The translations under genes were made by a program, and so were the position numbers. Shown piece after piece: positions 1 through 7,019 of a DNA stretch of 19,326 nt. Under the pieces are notes generated by a model, which was not told where the DNA came from, made no database searches, and saw only the letters and a list, made by a program, of their open reading frames with translations. Every line of letters begins with the position of its first letter. Positions within the stretch are counted from its first letter, which is position 1. The stretch is from positions 1 through 19,326 of the forward strand of contig URPR01000021.1 of assembly GCA_900549775.1 (NCBI GenBank), given 5' to 3'. Source of the DNA: an uncultured Oscillospiraceae bacterium (GTDB taxonomy: Bacteria > Bacillota > Clostridia > Oscillospirales > Acutalibacteraceae).

Positions 1-594
1 CGTTACCGACGTTAAGCTTGTGCAACCGTCAAAAATATAACTCCCTATGCGGGTTACGCTATTCGGTATCGTTACCGACGTTAAGCTTGTGCAATTTTCA
101 AAAACACCAAGATCCATAGTTGTTACACTGTCCGGTATCGTTACCGACTTTAAGCTTGTGCAATCGTAAAAAATATAACTCTCTATGCTGGTTACGCTAT
201 TCGGTATCGTTGCCGATGTTAAGCTTGTGCAAGATCTAAAAGCATAACTCCCTATGCTGGTTACGCTATTCGGTATCGTTACCGATTTTAAATTTGCACA
301 TTGATAAAAAGCCCAATTTCCTATCCTAGTTACACCACTTCCTATCACCACGGTTTGTATATCTACACGTGCATCATACCACGGTGCAAAGATATTGCTC
401 ACCGGATTATAGTCTTTCATATTTCCTGCCCCACCTATGGTGAGGGTACCGTTATCGTCTAACACCCACGTTACGTTTGCTTCATTGCCTGTCGCTCCGC
501 AGGTGCCACTTTTAGTTTCCGCGAAGGATACTACTGAAGGCAAAGCCATCAACAGCCCCAGCACAAATAATATGCCTAAAAGTTTTTTCTTCAA
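1..594 (-). CDS. Secreted BspA-like leucine-rich-repeat protein, C-terminus beyond window
   Basis: The frame is open from a TTG start at 594-592 to the window edge (198 codons, no stop), so this is the 5' part of a longer gene. It begins MKKKLLGILFVLGLLLAL, a signal peptide with a basic start, a hydrophobic core and a likely cleavage after VVSFA (about residue 25). A CGATGNEANVTWVLDDNGTL module follows, then BspA-type (LRR_5) repeats of about 23 residues such as SVTIPNSVTSIG. The TTG start is chosen because AAAGGAGG lies 8 bases upstream and the signal peptide begins exactly there. It starts 27 bases after the stop of the paralogue upstream, so the two are probably co-transcribed. Family knowledge: such proteins are cell-surface or secreted and often mediate adhesion. 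The ligand and cell-wall anchoring cannot be seen here. Confidence 0.85.
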   Translation of the reverse strand, partial: MKKKLLGILFVLGLLMALPSVVSFAETKSGTCGATGNEANVTWVLDDNGTLTIGGAGNMKDYNPVSNIFAPWYDARVDIQTVVIGSGVTRIGNWAFYQCANLKSVTIPNSVTSIGSYAFRSCTSLTSATIPNSVTSIESYIFYDCTSLKSVTIPDSVTTMDLGVFENCTSLTSVTIPNSVTRIGSYIFDGCTSLTSVT

Positions 595-611
595 GTTTTC
601 TTCCTCCTTTT
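550..611. repeat. 62-bp direct repeat, copy 1 (LRR signal-peptide/RBS region)
   Basis: This stretch, covering the ribosome binding site and signal-peptide codons of the first LRR gene, is identical to 2821-2882 in the second. Looser identity continues inward to about 501 and 2772. It points to recent duplication or gene conversion of the 5' ends of the paralogues. Confidence 0.9.
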
Positions 612-621
612 TAAGTAAACT

Positions 622-2865
622 TTACGCCGCTGCGAGGTTCAGCTCAACAACCTTAATACCATCCCCGCAAGTGTAGCAATTGTAAGTTAAATTGCCTGAT
701 TTTACTTCGCTAGGATTTCCTGTGCAGGTTTGTTTTGCCCCACAATCTATGCATCTGCGTTCTCCACCTGCCACACAGCCATATACATGATTCTCAGCAT
801 TTATTTTCTTCCTCCTGCGTATACTGTAGCCAGTGTGTGTAATAGTATCGTCGTTAGGCTTGCATACATCGGAAAGTGTGACACTATCGCCTGCTTCATT
901 TTTTATTATGTAATATCCATTACCCATAGAATCACAGTTTAAAGTAATAGATTTTGTTGCACTTGTTATAACCACTACTTTTTCGTCATCTATGCCTTTG
1001 TTTTTTGTAGTGTGTTCTACTCTATAATTTATTTGACTAGCTACATCTGGTATAGCAGAAGTACCAACACTACAACCCCCTGGTATGTAAATCGCGTCTA
1101 AGTTTGTACAACCATTAAAAGCATAATTTCCTATGCTGGTTACACTGTCCGGTATCGTTACCGATGTTAAACTTGTGCAGCCATTAAAAGCATTATCTCC
1201 TATTTGGGTCACTCCTTCCGGTATTGATACCGACATCAAACTTGTACAGCCATTAAAAGCATTATTCCCTACATTAGTTACACCGTTTCCTATCACCACG
1301 TTTTTTATATCTGCAACGGAATCTTTCCACTGTACTTCGTCTGCATTAGTATAATTCGCCATGTCACCACTACCGCTTATAGTGAGGGTACCACCAACCA
1401 GCGCCCAGTACGCATTATCGTCGGCTGTTGCTCCACAGTGATAGTACAAAGTAGCATTGGTTAAACTATCGTTTCCACTGCCTTTAGTAAGTTCATCCCA
1501 CTTTGCCTTCGTGCCAGTGTAGTACACATCACTTAATTTTATGCACATAAAAAAAGCATTAATCCCTATGCTCTCTACACTGTTCGGCATCGTTACCGAT
1601 TTTAAATTTATATGACCGTAAAAAGCATAATTGCCTACATGAGTTACACCCTTTTCTATCGCCACGGTTTTTATAGTTTTTACATTGTCAGACCATGGCA
1701 TTATATTACGTGCATTATAGTCCGCCATGGCACCGCTACCGCTTATAGTGAGGGTACCATCAACCAACGCCCAGTATACATTATCGTCGTCTGTTGCTCC
1801 ACAGTGACAGTGCAAAGTAGCATTGGTTAAACTATCGTTTCCACTGCCTTTATCAAGTCCATTGTCCCACTGTGTCTTCGTGCCAGTGTAGTACACATCA
1901 GTTAGTTTCGTGCAATTTAGAAAAGCACTAATCCCTATGCTGGTTACACTTTTCGGTATCACCACCGATTCCAAGCTTGTGCAACCGTAAAAAGCAGCAA
2001 CTCCTATGCTGGTTACTTTGTCCGGTATCGTTACCGATGTTAAATTTGCACAACTATTAAAAGTACTACTTCCTATGCTGGTTACTTTTTTCGGTATCGT
2101 CACTGATTGTAAATTACTACAACCCCAAAAAGTACCAGTACCTATGCTCTCTACACTGTCCGGTATCGTCACTGATGTTAAATTTGTACAATTGCAAAAA
2201 GCATAATCACCTACATTAGTTACACCGTTTTCTATCACCACGGTTTTTATAGTTGCAATGGAATCATTCCATGGCGCTTTATTTGTACTCTTATCATAGC
2301 CCTCCATAGCACCGCTACCGCTTATGGTGAAGATACCGTTATCGTCTAAAGCCCACTTTACATTTGCTTCGTTGCCTGTCGCTCCACAAATACAATAGCT
2401 TATGCTAGCATTAGTTAAGCAACCGTTTTCATTCCCTTTATTAACTCCATTCCAATCTCCCCGCGTGCCGGCATAGTACACATCAGTTAGGTTCGTGCAA
2501 TTTTCAAAAGCATTATCTCCTATTTTAGTTACTTTTTTCGATATATTTACTGAATTTAAACTTGTACAACCAGAAAAAGCATAAGCACCTATATTAGCTA
2601 ATTTATCTTTTATCGTCACGGCTTTTATAGCTGCAATGTAATCTTTCCACGGTACTTCGCTTGCACTAGTATAGTCCGCCATGCCGCCCTCGTTACCGCC
2701 ATTTCTTATAGTAAGGGTACCATTATCGTCTAAAACCCACTTTACATTTCCTACGACGGGCTCCGCTCCGCAGGTGCCACTTGCAATTTCCGCGAAGGAA
2801 ACCACCGAAGGCAGCGCCAGCAACAGCCCCAGCACAAATAATATGCCTAAAAGTTTTTTCTTCAA
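622..2865 (-). CDS. Secreted BspA-like leucine-rich-repeat protein, 747 aa
   Basis: The start is TTG (2865-2863) with AAAGGAGG 8 bases upstream. Residues 1-25 are a signal peptide nearly identical to that of the downstream paralogue. The mature part has four composite modules beginning near residues 31, 158, 355 and 477. Each has a CGA...W.LDDNGTLTI segment and a DY...PW segment, followed by one to several LRR_5 units of about 23 residues (consensus like LTSVTIPDSVTSIGNYAF.GC). Three modules end with a DVYYTGTK-type strand. After about residue 600 a non-LRR region follows, then a cysteine-rich tail (C697, C705, C708, C714, C730, C733). No LPXTG motif, transmembrane anchor or choline-binding repeat is visible, so the surface attachment is unknown. 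The likely role is extracellular binding or adhesion, by family resemblance only. Confidence 0.87.
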   Translation of the reverse strand: MKKKLLGILFVLGLLLALPSVVSFAEIASGTCGAEPVVGNVKWVLDDNGTLTIRNGGNEGGMADYTSASEVPWKDYIAAIKAVTIKDKLANIGAYAFSGCTSLNSVNISKKVTKIGDNAFENCTNLTDVYYAGTRGDWNGVNKGNENGCLTNASISYCICGATGNEANVKWALDDNGIFTISGSGAMEGYDKSTNKAPWNDSIATIKTVVIENGVTNVGDYAFCNCTNLTSVTIPDSVESIGTGTFWGCSNLQSVTIPKKVTSIGSSTFNSCANLTSVTIPDKVTSIGVAAFYGCTSLESVVIPKSVTSIGISAFLNCTKLTDVYYTGTKTQWDNGLDKGSGNDSLTNATLHCHCGATDDDNVYWALVDGTLTISGSGAMADYNARNIMPWSDNVKTIKTVAIEKGVTHVGNYAFYGHINLKSVTMPNSVESIGINAFFMCIKLSDVYYTGTKAKWDELTKGSGNDSLTNATLYYHCGATADDNAYWALVGGTLTISGSGDMANYTNADEVQWKDSVADIKNVVIGNGVTNVGNNAFNGCTSLMSVSIPEGVTQIGDNAFNGCTSLTSVTIPDSVTSIGNYAFNGCTNLDAIYIPGGCSVGTSAIPDVASQINYRVEHTTKNKGIDDEKVVVITSATKSITLNCDSMGNGYYIIKNEAGDSVTLSDVCKPNDDTITHTGYSIRRRKKINAENHVYGCVAGGERRCIDCGAKQTCTGNPSEVKSGNLTYNCYTCGDGIKVVELNLAAA

Positions 2866-2882
2866 GTTTTCTTCCTCCTTTT
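2821..2882. repeat. 62-bp direct repeat, copy 2 (LRR signal-peptide/RBS region)
   Basis: This is the partner of the copy at 550-611. It ends at the A-rich bases before the AAAGGAGG ribosome binding site, so the promoter region itself is not duplicated. Confidence 0.9.
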
Positions 2883-3006
2883 AATTAAATAGTTTTTTAT
2901 TTGAAAATAAATTATTTTTATGTTTTATCACCTCCACTTTATCGTTTGTTATGTCAAAATTGTTATTTTGCGTTGATATTTGATTTGTTTTTTAGTATTA
3001 GTATAT

Positions 3007-3035
3007 ATTTTAACTTTTTTGTATTTAAAAGTCAA
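3007..3035 (-). promoter_or_regulatory. Sigma-A promoter of the LRR gene pair
   Basis: On the minus strand TTGACT (3035-3030), a 17-base spacer and TAAAAT (3012-3007) match the sigma-A pattern. This predicts a start near 3000 and an A/T-rich leader of about 135 bases before the TTG start at 2865. Nothing else is seen between 2883 and 3121. Confidence 0.6.
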
Positions 3036-3121
3036 TATAATTTTAATATTAATTCCTTTATTTATGACATATTTTAACAAATAGCATAAGGCGGCGGATT
3101 TTTGGGGTTAAATTTGTGCAT

Positions 3122-3163
3122 AAAAAAAGTGCCATTACAGGTTTATTAACCCGTAAAGGCACT
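3122..3163 (-). terminator. Rho-independent terminator after rplA
   Basis: On the minus strand AGTGCCTTTACGGGTT pairs imperfectly with AACCTGTAATGGCACT around a short AT loop and is followed by TTTTTTT. It lies just after the rplA stop and closes the ribosomal operon before the LRR genes on the same strand. Confidence 0.88.
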
Positions 3164-3185
3164 ATATTTATTTTATATCACTACT

Positions 3186-3878
3186 CTATCCAACTTTATT
3201 TGGATTTATCTTTACGCCGGGGCCCATCGTCGTTGCTACCACACAAGACTTGATGTACTGACCCTTTGCTGCAGCTGGTTTTGCTTTTACTATTGCACCA
3301 AGAAGTGTTTCGAAATTTTCCAGTAGTTTATCTTTTCCAAACGAAGCTTTCCCAACAGGACAGTGAATGATATTCGTCTTATCTAAACGATATTCAATCT
3401 TACCGGCCTTTGCTTCCTTTACAGCCTTTCCAACGTCCGGCGTAACTGTTCCGGCTTTTGGGTTAGGCATCAAACCTCTTGGCCCTAAAATTTTACCCAA
3501 ACGTCCCACTTGTCCCATCATATCTGGTGTTGTGATAAGAACGTCAAAGTCCATCCAGTTTTCATTTTGTATCTTTGCAACCATCTCTTCTGAACCTACA
3601 AAATCAGCTCCAGCTTCTGTTGCTGATTTTATATTTTCGCCTTTGCAAATAACCAAAACTTTAACTTTTTTACCAGTTCCATTAGGTAACACAATGGCTC
3701 CTCTAACTTGCTGGTCTGCATGCCTTGAATCTACACCAAGCTTAACATGAACTTCAACTGTTTCGTCAAACTTAGCTGATGCCATCTTCGTGCAAAGTTC
3801 AATTGCTTCGCCGGCATCATATAATTTATTTTTATCGATAAGTTTCAAACTATCAACATATTTCTTACCGTGTTTCAT
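3186..3878 (-). CDS. rplA: 50S ribosomal protein L1
   Basis: A 230-residue protein of full family length. It carries the L1 signature ILGPRGLMPNPKAGTVT near the middle and the usual start MKHGKKYVDSLKLIDK. L1 binds 23S rRNA at the L1 stalk near the E site, and in many bacteria it also binds its own operon mRNA as a translational repressor. The ATG has AGGGAGG a few bases upstream. It is the last gene of the operon; a terminator follows directly, and rplJ/rplL, often next in Firmicutes, are absent. Confidence 0.97.
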   Translation of the reverse strand: MKHGKKYVDSLKLIDKNKLYDAGEAIELCTKMASAKFDETVEVHVKLGVDSRHADQQVRGAIVLPNGTGKKVKVLVICKGENIKSATEAGADFVGSEEMVAKIQNENWMDFDVLITTPDMMGQVGRLGKILGPRGLMPNPKAGTVTPDVGKAVKEAKAGKIEYRLDKTNIIHCPVGKASFGKDKLLENFETLLGAIVKAKPAAAKGQYIKSCVVATTMGPGVKINPNKVG

Positions 3879-3896
3879 ACTTTTCCTCCCTGTAAA

Positions 3897-3925
3897 GTGG
3901 TAAAATCGGAGTTTTGTCCTCCCAC
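3897..3925 (-). promoter_or_regulatory. Putative L1-binding RNA fold upstream of rplA
   Basis: On the minus strand the transcript reads GUGG-GA-GGA, a 6-base loop, UCC, GAUUUUA, CCAC. This forms a GUGG/CCAC stem, an asymmetric internal loop and a GGA/UCC stem. The same fold with a different loop occurs at 4386-4419 before rplK. It sits just before the rplA ribosome binding site. L1 autoregulation of the L11-L1 operon is established; assigning this fold to L1 is inference. Confidence 0.55.
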
Positions 3926-3936
3926 TCGGGTGTTGG

Positions 3937-4362
3937 TTAGTCGACTACTTCAACGCCCATACTTCTCGCCGTACCAGCGATCATACTCATTGCTGTATCT
4001 ATGTTTGCAGCATTTAAATCAGGCATTTTCTGTTCTGCAATAGCCTTTACCTGATCACGTGTAATCTTTGCAACTTTTGTTTTATTTGGTACTCCCGATC
4101 CGCTATCTATCTTGCAAGCTTTCTTGATGAGCACTGCAGCCGGTGGAGTTTTAGTAACAAAAGTGAAAGATCTGTCTGCATATACTGTTATGACTACCGG
4201 AATAATCATTCCTGCGTCATTTTTTGTGCGTTCGTTAAATTCCTTTGTGAACGCCATAATATTTACGCCGTGTTGACCTAGCGCTGGACCTACAGGTGGC
4301 GCTGGTGTTGCCTTGCCTGCTGGTATTTGAAGTTTAATAAAGCCCGTAATTTTTTGAGCCAT
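3937..4362 (-). CDS. rplK: 50S ribosomal protein L11
   Basis: A 141-residue protein beginning MAQKITGFIKLQIPAGKATP, with the PPVGPALGQHGVNIMAFTKEFN core typical of L11. L11 binds the GTPase-centre rRNA and contacts elongation factors. The reading frame stays open 25 codons further upstream. The ATG at 4362 is chosen because it gives the standard family N-terminus and length, and GGAGGTG lies upstream at proper spacing. The extra upstream codons overlap the structured leader. Confidence 0.97.
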   Translation of the reverse strand: MAQKITGFIKLQIPAGKATPAPPVGPALGQHGVNIMAFTKEFNERTKNDAGMIIPVVITVYADRSFTFVTKTPPAAVLIKKACKIDSGSGVPNKTKVAKITRDQVKAIAEQKMPDLNAANIDTAMSMIAGTARSMGVEVVD

Positions 4363-4385
4363 TTTTCTTTGCACCTCCAAAAATA

Positions 4386-4438
4386 GTGGTAAATTGCGGA
4401 ATAATTTTATTCCTCCCACAGTGAAGCTCAACTTCACT
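4386..4438 (-). promoter_or_regulatory. Putative L1-binding leader upstream of rplK
   Basis: The minus-strand transcript first has a 7-bp hairpin AGUGAAG/CUUCACU (4438-4420). It then has GUGG-GA-GGA, a 10-base loop, UCC, GCAAUUUA, CCAC (4419-4386). The second fold matches the one before rplA in stem bases and internal-loop layout but differs in loop length and sequence. The position just ahead of the rplK ribosome binding site fits translational feedback by L1. That assignment is inference. Confidence 0.55.
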
Positions 4439-4481
4439 TTGAACTACATCTAAGTTCTAATATTGACAACCATATATGCCA

Positions 4482-5003
4482 TCAATCTGAAACTTGAACT
4501 TGTGACAGCTCAAGCTCAACGGGAGTTTTCCTCCCAAACATGGAAACCTCTACTTTTACGTAATTTTTCTCTTTATCGATTTCCATAACCGTTCCGACAC
4601 TGTCCTCCAACGGTCCATCTACGATAACAACCGTATCTCCAACATTATAAGAGACTTCAACTGTCTTCTTGTCTATCCCTAAACGTTCCACTTCCTCCTT
4701 GGTAAGAGGCAATGGTTTCGATGAAGCTCCTACAAAACCTGTACAACCTCTGATATTTCTAACGACATACCAGGTATCATCGGTCATAACCATTTTCACA
4801 ATAACATAACTTGGAAAAATTTTGCGTTCTATATCGCGTTTTTTGTTATCTTTGATTTCCGTAACGATTTCAGTTGGAACAAAAACTTCTTGTATCAGAT
4901 TTTTAAGACCTCTGTTTTCTACAGTCTTTTCAAGATCCGATGCAACCTTATTTTCATACCCAGAGTAAGTATGAACAATGTACCATTTTGCTTCTTCAGG
5001 CAT
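4482..5003 (-). CDS. nusG: Transcription termination/antitermination factor NusG
   Basis: A 173-residue protein with the N-terminal NGN domain (AKWYIVHTYSGYENKVASDL at the start; FPSYVIVKM and NIRGCTGFVG further on) and a C-terminal KOW domain (VGDTVVIVDGPLEDSVGTV). NusG binds RNA polymerase and affects pausing, termination and coupling to translation. It lies 18 bases after secE, the classic secE-nusG-rplK order. The start MPEEAKWYIVHTYSG is the usual family form. Confidence 0.97.
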   Translation of the reverse strand: MPEEAKWYIVHTYSGYENKVASDLEKTVENRGLKNLIQEVFVPTEIVTEIKDNKKRDIERKIFPSYVIVKMVMTDDTWYVVRNIRGCTGFVGASSKPLPLTKEEVERLGIDKKTVEVSYNVGDTVVIVDGPLEDSVGTVMEIDKEKNYVKVEVSMFGRKTPVELELSQVQVSD

Positions 5004-5021
5004 AAACTTTCCCCCAATTTA

Positions 5022-5270
5022 TTATTTGGCAATGTTCATTATCGTGCCAAGAAGCATAGTAAGACCCCAGTCCAACAAACCTACAAAAACCGAAACAACA
5101 AATATTGAAGACAATACCACTCCGAAATTTTTAAAAGTCGTTTTCATAGTAGGCCAAACTATTTTTTTGCGTTCGCTTTTACAATCATGAAAAAATTTAC
5201 CAATTCTTTGAAAAATGTTGGGTTTTTTATCTGCTTTTTTAGTCGACTTTTTCTTCGTCTTATCAGCCAT
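5022..5270 (-). CDS. secE: Preprotein translocase subunit SecE
   Basis: An 82-residue protein with a lysine-rich cytosolic N-terminus (MADKTKKKSTKKADKK). The conserved amphipathic stretch SERKKIVWPTMKTTFKN and one transmembrane helix (about residues 49-73) complete the short single-span SecE of Gram-positive bacteria. It forms the SecYEG channel. It lies between rpmG and nusG with short gaps, so it is probably in the same operon. Confidence 0.94.
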   Translation of the reverse strand: MADKTKKKSTKKADKKPNIFQRIGKFFHDCKSERKKIVWPTMKTTFKNFGVVLSSIFVVSVFVGLLDWGLTMLLGTIMNIAK

Positions 5271-5290
5271 ATTTTACCCCTCCGTTCAAA

Positions 5291-5440
5291 TCATTTAGTT
5301 TCCTTGTGTAAAGTACGTTTCTTACAAAACCTACAATACTTATTCATCTCAAGTCTGTCCGGATCATTTTTTTTGTTTTTCATAGTATTGTAATTGCGTT
5401 GTTTGCACTCAGTGCAGGCTAATGTAACTTTAACTCTCAT
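5291..5440 (-). CDS. rpmG: 50S ribosomal protein L33, zinc-binding form
   Basis: A 49-residue frame from ATG (5440-5438) to TGA (5293-5291). It begins MRVKVTLACTECKQRNY and ends in a lysine-rich tail. Two CxxC pairs (C9/C12 and C36/C39) mark the zinc-ribbon (C+) version of L33. GGGAGG lies a few bases upstream of the ATG. It is the first gene of the rpmG-secE-nusG-rplK-rplA run, 20 bases before secE. C-minus paralogues usually exist elsewhere for zinc limitation; none is visible here. Confidence 0.95.
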   Translation of the reverse strand: MRVKVTLACTECKQRNYNTMKNKKNDPDRLEMNKYCRFCKKRTLHKETK

Positions 5441-5522
5441 GGCGGCACCTCCCGGTAATCGGAATATTTTAGCCTCCCTCTAGAGGGCACAAAAATAAAG
5501 CCCTATTTTGTGAGGTGCCTTT

Positions 5523-5552
5523 ACTATACCACATAAAAGTAATTTATGTCAA
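5523..5552 (-). promoter_or_regulatory. Sigma-A promoter of the rpmG-secE-nusG-rplKA operon
   Basis: On the minus strand TTGACA (5552-5547), an 18-base spacer ending in TGG, and TATAGT (5528-5523) form a near-consensus promoter with an extended -10. The predicted start is near 5516. The leader carries a perfect 12-base palindrome CCCTCTAGAGGG (5476-5487). Confidence 0.8.
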
Positions 5553-5596
5553 GTATTTTTACAAACTTACCACTACAAAAATCTCTGTAAGTATGG

Positions 5597-5602
5597 TATA
5601 AT
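5597..5602 (+). promoter_or_regulatory. Extended -10 promoter for trmB and its operon
   Basis: A perfect TATAAT preceded by TGG (an extended -10) sits 28 bases before the first trmB start. The -35 position (TACAAA, 5574-5579) is poor, as is common for extended -10 promoters. It is back to back with the rpmG promoter. Confidence 0.65.
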
Positions 5603-5629
5603 TATTTAAGTTTTAAAATATGGAGGTTT

Positions 5630-6310
5630 ATGCGATACTTTTATTGCGTAATATTTATGAGGATAAGAAGAAAACCATGGGCACGCCCCGAACTTGAAGC
5701 ATGTGATTTTTTTATAAATAATCCCGTAGAATTCGTTGGCTCTTGGCATGATAGGTTTCTAAAAAAACAGCCTATTGTTCTGGAATTAGGTTGTGGCAAA
5801 GGAACTTTTATTTCAAAAATATCCAAGGAAAATCCTAACGTTAATTTTATTGCAATAGACATAAAAAGCGAAATGCTCGCACTAGCTAAACGAAATGTTG
5901 AAAAAGCCTTCTTAGACAATAAAGTAGGCAATGTGCTTTTAACCGCTCACGACATAAGCAGGATATCACTTATTTTTAATGAAAATGACTCTGTAGATAG
6001 AATATATATAAATTTTTGTAACCCTTGGCCGCGTAAAAAACATAATAAGAGGAGACTAACTCATCCTAGACAACTTTCTCAATATAAAACCTTTTTGAAG
6101 AATAATGGAGAAATACATTTTAAAACAGATAACGATGAACTCTTTTACGATAGTATTGATTATTTTATTGAGAATGGCTTTGATGTCGTTTATAAAACAG
6201 AAGACTTACATAATTCAAATTACCATAAAAATATTTTAACTGAACATGAAAAGATGTTTTCAGATGAAGGAATAAATATAAAATTTTTAATTGCCAAAAA
6301 TGTTAAATAG
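5630..6310 (+). CDS. trmB: tRNA (guanine-N7-)-methyltransferase TrmB
   Basis: A class I SAM methyltransferase that makes m7G46 in the variable loop of tRNAs. The SAM motif VLELGCGKGTFI is clear. The family-specific NFCNPWPRKKHNKRRLTHP and a later IHFKTDN segment are also present. Two starts are possible. ATG 5630 has GGAGG only three bases upstream and gives 226 residues. ATG 5657 gives the usual family beginning MRIRRKPWARPEL and 217 residues but has no ribosome binding site of its own. The first is reported, the second is a real alternative. Its stop overlaps the ribosome binding site of the next gene, which suggests co-transcription. Confidence 0.93.
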   Translation: MRYFYCVIFMRIRRKPWARPELEACDFFINNPVEFVGSWHDRFLKKQPIVLELGCGKGTFISKISKENPNVNFIAIDIKSEMLALAKRNVEKAFLDNKVGNVLLTAHDISRISLIFNENDSVDRIYINFCNPWPRKKHNKRRLTHPRQLSQYKTFLKNNGEIHFKTDNDELFYDSIDYFIENGFDVVYKTEDLHNSNYHKNILTEHEKMFSDEGINIKFLIAKNVK

Positions 6311-6320
6311 GAGAACTTTT

Positions 6321-7019
6321 ATGAAAAAAATTTTAGTGGTTGAAGATGAATCTGCAATAAGAGAATTTGTGGTTATAAATTTACAAAGAGCTGGTTACGA
6401 CGTTACAGAAGCCGGCTGCGGTGAAGATGCACTTAAAATTTACGAAGAAGATGACAGCTTTGATGTCGTTATCTTAGACGTGATGATGCCAGGCATAGAT
6501 GGCATAACTGTTTGCAAAACTTTAAGAAAAAAAAGTAACGAAGTTGGTATAATCATGTTAACTGCGAAAACTCAAGAGATGGATAAAGTAACCGGCCTCA
6601 TGATGGGTGCAGACGATTATATTACTAAACCGTTCAGTCCTTCTGAGCTTGTCGCTAGGGTAGATTCCGTATATAGAAGAGTTGCACTGTCTGCTATGCG
6701 CAGTGAAAATAAGTTTAAAGAAGAAGTTAAGTCTGGGGAATTTACCTTAAACATGAGGAACCGTACGCTTTTAAAAAATAATAAATTAATTGAACTTACG
6801 CAGGTCGAATTTCAAATTATGGAATATTTCTTTTCAAAACCTAGCACTGCACTTAGTCGGACGGATATTTTGACTCATGTGTGGGGAACAGAACATGCCG
6901 GAGAAGAAAAAATAGTCGATGTTAATATCAGGAGGTTGCGCATGAAAATAGAAGACGAGCCTTCTATTCCCCAGCATATAGTTACTGTTTGGGGACTAGG
7001 ATACAAGTGGGAAGAGTAA
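6321..7019 (+). CDS. OmpR/PhoB-family response regulator
   Basis: A 232-residue transcription factor beginning MKKILVVEDESAIREF. Receiver domain residues 1-120: acidic pair E8/D9, phospho-acceptor D53 in VVILDVMMPG, T81 in MLTAK, and K103 in YITKPF. A winged-helix DNA-binding domain occupies about 130-232 (LTQVEFQIMEYF, DVNIRRLRMKIE, IVTVWGLGYKWE). The ATG at 6321 is chosen over an earlier in-frame Met (6291) because AGGAG lies 7 bases upstream and the protein then starts in the standard way. It pairs with the histidine kinase downstream, from which it is separated by an inverted-repeat element. Target genes are unknown. Confidence 0.93.
   Translation: MKKILVVEDESAIREFVVINLQRAGYDVTEAGCGEDALKIYEEDDSFDVVILDVMMPGIDGITVCKTLRKKSNEVGIIMLTAKTQEMDKVTGLMMGADDYITKPFSPSELVARVDSVYRRVALSAMRSENKFKEEVKSGEFTLNMRNRTLLKNNKLIELTQVEFQIMEYFFSKPSTALSRTDILTHVWGTEHAGEEKIVDVNIRRLRMKIEDEPSIPQHIVTVWGLGYKWEE

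Noticed and set aside
1..310. Regularly spaced GGTATCGTTACCGA-like units that look like a CRISPR or tandem array
   Set aside because: They are about 69-base codon-level repeats of an open LRR reading frame (SVTIPNSVTSIG units) with in-phase variation and no spacers.
437..676. Plus-strand frames over the LRR genes (also 730-942, 1133-1354, 1612-1830, 2006-2206, 2681-2884)
   Set aside because: They are shadows of the minus-strand LRR proteins, with no ribosome binding sites or family features.
2952..2957. Minus-strand TTGACA near the LRR leader as a promoter
   Set aside because: No acceptable -10 box at 16-18 bases; the TTGACT/TAAAAT pair at 3007-3035 fits better.
4363..4437. N-terminal extension of L11 to 166 residues
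   Set aside because: The extension lacks family similarity, overlaps the structured leader, and the ATG at 4362 has GGAGGTG and gives the usual 141 residues.
6291..6320. Earlier in-frame Met codons for the response regulator
   Set aside because: They lie inside the end of trmB without a ribosome binding site, while ATG 6321 has AGGAG and the canonical receiver start.
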